The notes below the pieces were generated by a model. The model had not been told where the DNA came from. It did not search any database and saw nothing but the letters and a program-made list of their open reading frames with translations. This document shows positions 58,938-64,000 of a stretch of 64,000 nt of DNA, piece by piece. Position numbers and translations under genes: made by a program. Position 1 is the first letter of the stretch. Each line of letters starts with the position of its first letter. Source of the DNA: Schizochytrium sp. CCTCC M209059 (lineage: Eukaryota > Sar > Bigyra > Thraustochytrida > Thraustochytriidae); assembly GCA_000818945.1 (NCBI GenBank), contig KN805416.1, positions 62,001 to 126,000 on the forward strand. Reading direction: 5' to 3'.

Positions 58938-59768
58938 ATGATGGAGTCGATGGCGGCCAACCTCACCAAGAAGGTGCTCGCTCGCGGAGCCCTCGCGAAC
59001 GGCGGAGCGCGCAGGCTGCTGAGTGCCTCGCGCGGCGTCTTTGGCGTTCGCCCCGAGGGCCCCGAGTTCAACGGGTTCCCGCTCAAGAACGAGGAGGCCT
59101 ACCGTCTCTTCTTCGAGGACGACAATGGCCGCACGATCTCGCCCTGGCACGATGTCCCTCTCTACGTGAACAAGGAGCAGCGCATTGTCAACTTCATCAA
59201 CGAAATTCCTCGCGGATCCGTGGAGAAGATGGAGATCGCCACCGACGAGGAGCTCAACCCCATCAAGCAGGACACCAAGAAGGGCAAGCTCCGGCTGTAC
59301 CCGTTCCAGTCCCTTGTTAACTATGGCTGCCTTCCCCAGACCTGGGAGGACCCTGAGCACAAGGACGCCTCCACTGGCATGCTCGGTGACAACGATCCGG
59401 TCGACGTCGTCGAAGTCGGCTCCAAGGTCGCCGAGATGGGCGCCATCTACCCGGTCAAGGTTCTCGGTATCCTCGGCATGATCGACGAGGGTGAGATGGA
59501 CTGGAAGACCATCGCCATCGCGGCCGACGATCCGCTCGCGGAGCATATCAACACTGTTGCCGACCTCGAGCGCGAGATGCCCGGCAAGGTCAGGAGTATT
59601 GTCGACTGGTTCAAGTTCTACAAGATGCCCGATGGCAAGCCCGAGAACGAGTTTGCTTTTGACGATCAGGCCAAGGACGAGGCTTTCGCAATGGACGTCA
59701 TCGAGCTCACCTACAAGTCGTGGGAGAACACCTCCAACGTCACCAAGGCCGGTCTCTGGAAGCCGTAA
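58938..59768 (+). CDS. Soluble inorganic pyrophosphatase, probably mitochondrial
   Basis: Hydrolyses pyrophosphate to two phosphates with Mg2+, pulling biosynthetic reactions forward. 276 residues. The first about 35 residues (KKVLARGALANGGARRLL) form a basic, Ser/Ala-rich amphipathic presequence, pointing to mitochondria. The family I core has EIPRGSVEKMEIAT, LVNYGCLPQTWEDP and the metal-binding signature GDNDPVDVVEVG; the downstream KVLGILGMIDEGEMDWK is also typical of eukaryotic PPases. All active-site Asp/Lys/Tyr positions I can check by pattern are present. Tandem ATGs at 58938 and 58941. Very even codon use suggests strong expression. An A15 tract lies 50 bp past the stop. Confidence 0.95.
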   Translation: MMESMAANLTKKVLARGALANGGARRLLSASRGVFGVRPEGPEFNGFPLKNEEAYRLFFEDDNGRTISPWHDVPLYVNKEQRIVNFINEIPRGSVEKMEIATDEELNPIKQDTKKGKLRLYPFQSLVNYGCLPQTWEDPEHKDASTGMLGDNDPVDVVEVGSKVAEMGAIYPVKVLGILGMIDEGEMDWKTIAIAADDPLAEHINTVADLEREMPGKVRSIVDWFKFYKMPDGKPENEFAFDDQAKDEAFAMDVIELTYKSWENTSNVTKAGLWKP

Positions 59769-60118
59769 TTGCCCTTCTTTCACGATATGCAATGTTTCAG
59801 ATTATTGTTCGCTCTTTGAAAAAAAAAAAAAAAGGAAAAGAAAGTAGGAAGCGAAACGCATGAAAACCACGTTCCTCGATCAAAGAACTTGCCAGGCGCT
59901 TTCCTCCTTACCCAAACGAGAAACTTGACCTAAGTGTGGCCTCGAAGCTCCTGCCACAGCGCTTCCGGTTTTCTCCCAGCAAAAAAAAATTGGCGTCCGA
60001 CCTTTCTTTTTCCCTTCTACCATGGCAAGGTAAGCTAAGAGGGTCGGCCAAATGACAGCAACGCCAGTAGGTAATTAAGTTTACTTTCGTTTTTTTTTAG
60101 AGCTCCATCTATATTTCC
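59769..60118. other. Convergent 3' spacer
   Basis: 350 bp with A15 at 59819-59833 and further A and T runs (59982-59990, 60092-60100) but no gene. Confidence 0.6.
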
Positions 60119-63100
60119 CTAAGCGTTCGCGCTACTTCTTCGGCGATGCGCCATCCAAACGGTTGCCGCCGTGCGCACAATATCCTGATTCTTTTGCTGG
60201 TCGTCGACATCGAGCTCCTCAAAAGGACGTCGCTGTGCGTCCTCGACCCACGACTTTTTGGCATTTCTCTTAAGCCAATGCTCATGTTGCGAGGCCGAGG
60301 CCTCCTGAAGAAAATCGTTGGACTCCAGCAGTTCGTAGAGTTCTTCGATGCTTGTTCCCGTTTTCTCCCACTTGATAAATGCAAGTCGAATGGACTCGCA
60401 AGCGTCGTGCGCCGCAAGCAAATTATCCATTTGAAAGTGTCCCGGAAGATCTTTGAACGCGAGATTGGCAATGTCGTACTCGACGTCCTTGATGACTTTG
60501 ATGCGAGGGGTGTAAATGCCTTCTTCCGTTCTCCCGCGGTTCTCGCGCCACACATCATGCAGGGTGGCTGCAACATGCGCCTCAAAACGGTCCATGGGGA
60601 TACCGTCCTCCACGGCGGCCAGAGCTTGCGACAATGAGTTCATCGCTTCCCCTTCACCTTCGTCTGCAACTGAGCCGTCTACAGAATTGCCTCCGTTCGA
60701 CACTGCCGACTTGGGTGACTTGGGAGACACTGGCTCCGCGTGCCTTGCCTTTGATGAGCGGCGCTCGTGACCGCCGGCATTCTGCAAAGGCTGTTGCACT
60801 TGCTGCGCGAGCGATGAACCCGATGTCCCCATGCCTGCAATACTTCCCACAACGCGCTTCTTCACCTTGCGCATGGCCTCAACCTCGAGCTGACGCTCAG
60901 TATTACTTGACTTGCTCGCAAGCCACAGCTTCGACTCGAGGGCGAGGCGATTTGTGCGCTCCTGGACGTTATTCATGAGCATAAGAAGCTGTTCAAGGCG
61001 CGCGGCGAGCGGCATCGCCTGCAGATCCGCAATCTCGCCCTCATGCACAACAGTCCACAGACCAGTGCTCTCCATGATCTTATAATATTCGACAATTCCG
61101 TCCGCGCCGACTTCTTCGAGCTGCTCCTGGTTCGGAATGATCATAAGGCACGCGACCCGACTGAGCGCTTCAAGGTAATCGAGAAAGCTAAGCGCCACGA
61201 GCTCACGCCAGTGCGCCACTTCGTCAATGAGGTCCAGAGTCGAATTACGGAATACCATGTTGCACTCCCGCAACGTGAAGAGTGGGTTGAACAGACCCGC
61301 TTCGGCGAGGAACTCTTGCCATTCGACAAAGGCCAGACGCTTGCCGCGACAGCCACCTCCACGCTTGGATTTTTCGCTCTCGCCAGCATATTGGGAAAAG
61401 ACGTGCTTGAACTTGGCAAGGTTGGCCCGCAGCACATTGTCTACGCTCTCACGATACAGCAAGTCGGCGCGGAAGCGATCAGGTCCCCCAAGAGCGGGAA
61501 ACATGAGTGGCGATGAACGCATGCCACGTATGAGCTCCTCCATTCCGCTCGCTACATCGCCTGTCTTGCCAGATTTGACAAACTTGGCCTCGGCGACGCG
61601 AACGAGGGCTTCCAGGTACTGATAGCGCATCATATTGCTGCCGCGCTTGAGACTAAGAACCCCGCATTCAGTCTCAAAGGACTGCTGCGCCCAAGTCCAG
61701 TCCTCAATCGGGTTCTTGGTGACTTGAATAAAGATTGTGTTACAGTGTCCCTCTTGGATGAGACTGTCTGCTGCAGTCTCTTTGATGTCTGCATGTTCGC
61801 AAAGCTCGGTAAACTCCAGCATTTGCAGCGTGAAGATGTTGCCAATCTGGTCTGTCGCGGAAAAGTACCGGAACGAATCGCAAACGACGTCGTAGTGCTC
61901 GACAAGCAGCGCCTTGAGAACTTCGACCACGTCTTCGCAGCGCGAAACGAGTTTGCGAAATGTTCGTTTCTGTTCGCACAGCTGCCAGTCCTTGGTGAAA
62001 GCAGCCGCGCGAATGTCCTTTGCGTTGAAAAAAGAGCCATGCTGCTGAGAACGCGGAGCAAAAATTGAATTGTCCAGATTCCACGGCTCGTCATCCTCCA
62101 CGGTGCCGTCCGATTCCGTGTCTGCCTGAGGCTCACCATCGCCGCTGTTGGCAGTGAGGATGGGGAGTTGCTCATCCAAGACAAGACCATTTCTCGTCCA
62201 TGCCACTTTGGTCAATGGTTGTTTTCCGTGAAAGGGTTGAAGACTGTGAGTGTCCGGACGCGGCGATGGCACAAAGGCAGTCGGCAACGGCGCGTGCGCC
62301 ATGCTTCCTGCAAGACATTTCTCACTCGATACAAGGCGAGCCGTGCGTGGAAAACGCCCGTCTTCGAATCCGAGACCAGACACGCGCGCAGGAGGCATCT
62401 CGGGCGCGTCCACATCCTCCATGTTGTCTTTTCCAAACAAAGGACCTCCCGCTAGGTAGAGAAAGATTCGCTCTCCGCTCGGTAGCTCGTAGCTTGGAAT
62501 ATCGGCGTACACGCGAGCACCTTCATGATGGGGGAACTTGGAAAGACTGACTCGCTTGGGCGCTGTCATTCTCTCAATGCGTCGCTTCAGCTCGCGCCGA
62601 TATTGGCGCTTCAACGCGCGACGCTTCTTCTTTTTGAGTTTCTCCGCGGTTCGCGCTTCCGTTTGCTCAGCAGGTGCATCTCCTGCGCTGCTGTCGCTGT
62701 GGTACTCATCAGAAGATAGACTTGTCTCTGAATCTGAAACGCCCTCGGCGTCTACATCCACGACACGAAGATTACTGTAGGGATCTCCGCCGCGATTAAA
62801 GACGAACTGGGAGTGAGGTCGCGACGAGTCCATCTTGACGCGAATCTCGTTCACGCGTCGCGGCTGATATTTTGTCGGATCTGGCACTGTTGATGCCTCG
62901 CTTTCCCCGCCAGCGCCGCCGTACGCATGATGTCCTGTTTCTGAAAAGTTGGCCGGAGACGAGTGCACGTCGCCAGCAGGCGATTTGCCATGCGACACGG
63001 AAGCATGCGCGTCCCGTGAAGTTTGCGCAGAGGTCTCGCCGATTTTAGAATCATCAGTCTCGCCCGTGCGCATAAATTCGAGCTCGAAATCAATTTCTCG

Positions 63101-63973
63101 GGGCGTCCGCATGGTAATTTCGCTGACGTTTGGCAACCACCTTTCCTTGCCCATATTGCTCTGCAGATCACGGGGAGCCCAGAGCCCGCGCGTCGGTTTT
63201 TTCAGGTTTTTGCCAAGCTTGACGGCCGCGGCACGGTGTGTTTCTGCATCGAATGGGCTCTCCGCGCAATGCACGACACCGCGTTTCGGCGGTGACGCAA
63301 GTTGCACACTTTGACGACCGTGTGGGCTCGTCGCGCGCGGGCTGAGAGCTCGGTCCCGAGGACTAGACGATTTCATCGATGACGGCTTCTTCTGCTGCGG
63401 GTGCTGCTGATGCGATGGCGGCGGCCGTGGGCGCGTCAAAGAATCAAGTGCGCCGGGAATCTTATTTCGCAGGTCCCATAAGGGTGAGTCGACGGGACTT
63501 TTGACCTCGACAAACCTTCTCGCACGAGGCGACGTGGGCGAGAACTTGCTTCCCGTTGTGCTTTGAGCTGTGTTCGCGTGCGATGGGGGTTGCGGGTGCG
63601 AACCCTCCTTCGTGTTTGGGTGCGGCTGCGCTGAAGTGGCTGCAGAGCTTGAAATTCCGGGCGGCGGACCTCGCGCCGAGCTCGTGATACGAGGAATGAC
63701 GACTTCCAGAGCGGCCCGTGTCTCGGCTCGTTCATGTCGATGCACGCCATGCTGCTTGCTGGTGGAACAGCCTGCATCTGCGTTGCATAGCTCCTGGCGG
63801 AACTCAATCAAGAAGGAACTAAGCGTGCGCGTCATACCTTCACTCTGATCTTCATCTTCAGGCTCAGTGGCTTCGTCGTCTCCAACATAGATATCTTCGA
63901 GAGAAGGGCCCTGTTTTGACTTGGCGCTCGATGACTTGCGACGTCCCCGAGATCGTCTTCCTTGCTTACACAT
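60119..63973 (-). CDS. Orphan 1,284-residue protein with EF-hand-derived, p25-alpha-like regions
   Basis: ATG at 63973 (MCKQGRRSRGRRK). Residues 1-470 are disordered: basic N-terminus, Ser/Pro/His-rich segments, and short motifs such as VEVKSPVDSPLWDLRNKIPG. A Lys/Arg-rich coil lies at about 445-480. From about 645 the protein is folded and helical. Two stretches look like paired, degenerate EF-hands: about 675-790 (FTLQMLEFTELCEHADI ... MRYQYLEALVRVAEAKF) and about 850-950 (FVEWQEFLAEAGLF ... ALSFLDYLEALSRVA). Both follow the pattern of p25-alpha/TPPP proteins, which bind microtubules, but without canonical Ca2+ loops. The last 150 residues are helical and charged. I cannot name the family; a cytoskeletal role is inferred. 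The gene lies almost complete inside the window, with its promoter cut off. Confidence 0.7.
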   Translation of the reverse strand: MCKQGRRSRGRRKSSSAKSKQGPSLEDIYVGDDEATEPEDEDQSEGMTRTLSSFLIEFRQELCNADAGCSTSKQHGVHRHERAETRAALEVVIPRITSSARGPPPGISSSAATSAQPHPNTKEGSHPQPPSHANTAQSTTGSKFSPTSPRARRFVEVKSPVDSPLWDLRNKIPGALDSLTRPRPPPSHQQHPQQKKPSSMKSSSPRDRALSPRATSPHGRQSVQLASPPKRGVVHCAESPFDAETHRAAAVKLGKNLKKPTRGLWAPRDLQSNMGKERWLPNVSEITMRTPREIDFELEFMRTGETDDSKIGETSAQTSRDAHASVSHGKSPAGDVHSSPANFSETGHHAYGGAGGESEASTVPDPTKYQPRRVNEIRVKMDSSRPHSQFVFNRGGDPYSNLRVVDVDAEGVSDSETSLSSDEYHSDSSAGDAPAEQTEARTAEKLKKKKRRALKRQYRRELKRRIERMTAPKRVSLSKFPHHEGARVYADIPSYELPSGERIFLYLAGGPLFGKDNMEDVDAPEMPPARVSGLGFEDGRFPRTARLVSSEKCLAGSMAHAPLPTAFVPSPRPDTHSLQPFHGKQPLTKVAWTRNGLVLDEQLPILTANSGDGEPQADTESDGTVEDDEPWNLDNSIFAPRSQQHGSFFNAKDIRAAAFTKDWQLCEQKRTFRKLVSRCEDVVEVLKALLVEHYDVVCDSFRYFSATDQIGNIFTLQMLEFTELCEHADIKETAADSLIQEGHCNTIFIQVTKNPIEDWTWAQQSFETECGVLSLKRGSNMMRYQYLEALVRVAEAKFVKSGKTGDVASGMEELIRGMRSSPLMFPALGGPDRFRADLLYRESVDNVLRANLAKFKHVFSQYAGESEKSKRGGGCRGKRLAFVEWQEFLAEAGLFNPLFTLRECNMVFRNSTLDLIDEVAHWRELVALSFLDYLEALSRVACLMIIPNQEQLEEVGADGIVEYYKIMESTGLWTVVHEGEIADLQAMPLAARLEQLLMLMNNVQERTNRLALESKLWLASKSSNTERQLEVEAMRKVKKRVVGSIAGMGTSGSSLAQQVQQPLQNAGGHERRSSKARHAEPVSPKSPKSAVSNGGNSVDGSVADEGEGEAMNSLSQALAAVEDGIPMDRFEAHVAATLHDVWRENRGRTEEGIYTPRIKVIKDVEYDIANLAFKDLPGHFQMDNLLAAHDACESIRLAFIKWEKTGTSIEELYELLESNDFLQEASASQHEHWLKRNAKKSWVEDAQRRPFEELDVDDQQKNQDIVRTAATVWMAHRRRSSANA

Positions 63974-64000
63974 CGTGGCGGCGCCGGTCTCCCCACCAGT

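Noticed and set aside
58494..59792. 432-residue minus-strand open frame over the pyrophosphatase gene
   Set aside because: Antisense of a strongly conserved gene.

Overview
The window reads as nuclear DNA of a eukaryotic protist. It carries AP-3 delta, ORC1, RFC3, a Hippo/MST-type kinase, a PP2C phosphatase, a MICOS subunit with a CHCH domain and a mitochondrial HslU. Coding DNA is GC-rich and almost free of introns. Intergenic DNA is full of short tandem repeats and homopolymer tracts. Mitochondrial HslU, long intron-less genes and a candidate ciliary microtubule-inner-protein gene fit a thraustochytrid-like stramenopile (Labyrinthulomycetes). That placement is inference; there is no rRNA or marker gene here to prove it. 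Two N runs (7108-7609 and 27453-28030) are assembly gaps.

Layout from left to right: a truncated armadillo-WW-armadillo-PH-like giant (+); HslU (+); MIC19/CHCHD3-like (-); an IQ-motif protein with a tyrosine-phosphatase-like domain lacking its catalytic Cys (+); two tandem ZIP zinc transporters (-); a 2.7-kb repeat-rich spacer; a multipass membrane protein (+); AP-3 delta (-); an MST/Hippo-like kinase (-); a 6.7-kb spacer with a gap, decayed retroelement-like fragments, several tandem duplications and a perfect 398-bp GCAGC array; an unusual Ser/Thr-kinase-like protein (+); PP2C (-); ORC1 (+); an orphan tail-anchored protein (-); RFC3 with one intron (+); a 3,380-residue protein of about 15 EF-hand modules (-); a seven-helix membrane protein (+); a PIERCE-like small protein (-); mitochondrial inorganic pyrophosphatase (+); and a 1,284-residue orphan with p25-alpha-like regions (-).

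Most genes alternate in strand, so 3' ends converge with short spacers (about 110-470 bp, but 683 bp for the kinase/PP2C pair) and 5' ends diverge across longer spacers that hold nearly all the 4-10-bp tandem repeats. There is no operon logic. Functional links are loose: ORC1 and RFC3 both serve DNA replication; HslU, MIC19 and pyrophosphatase are mitochondrial; the EF-hand giant, IQ protein, kinases and PP2C are signalling proteins.

The most unusual items are the pseudophosphatase, the RFC3 intron whose two ends carry a near-copy of the same 16-bp sequence, the EF-hand giant with three almost identical modules, the 36-bp near-perfect hairpin in the promoter shared with RFC3, and a recurrent TAGGCCTA palindrome found only in intergenic DNA.
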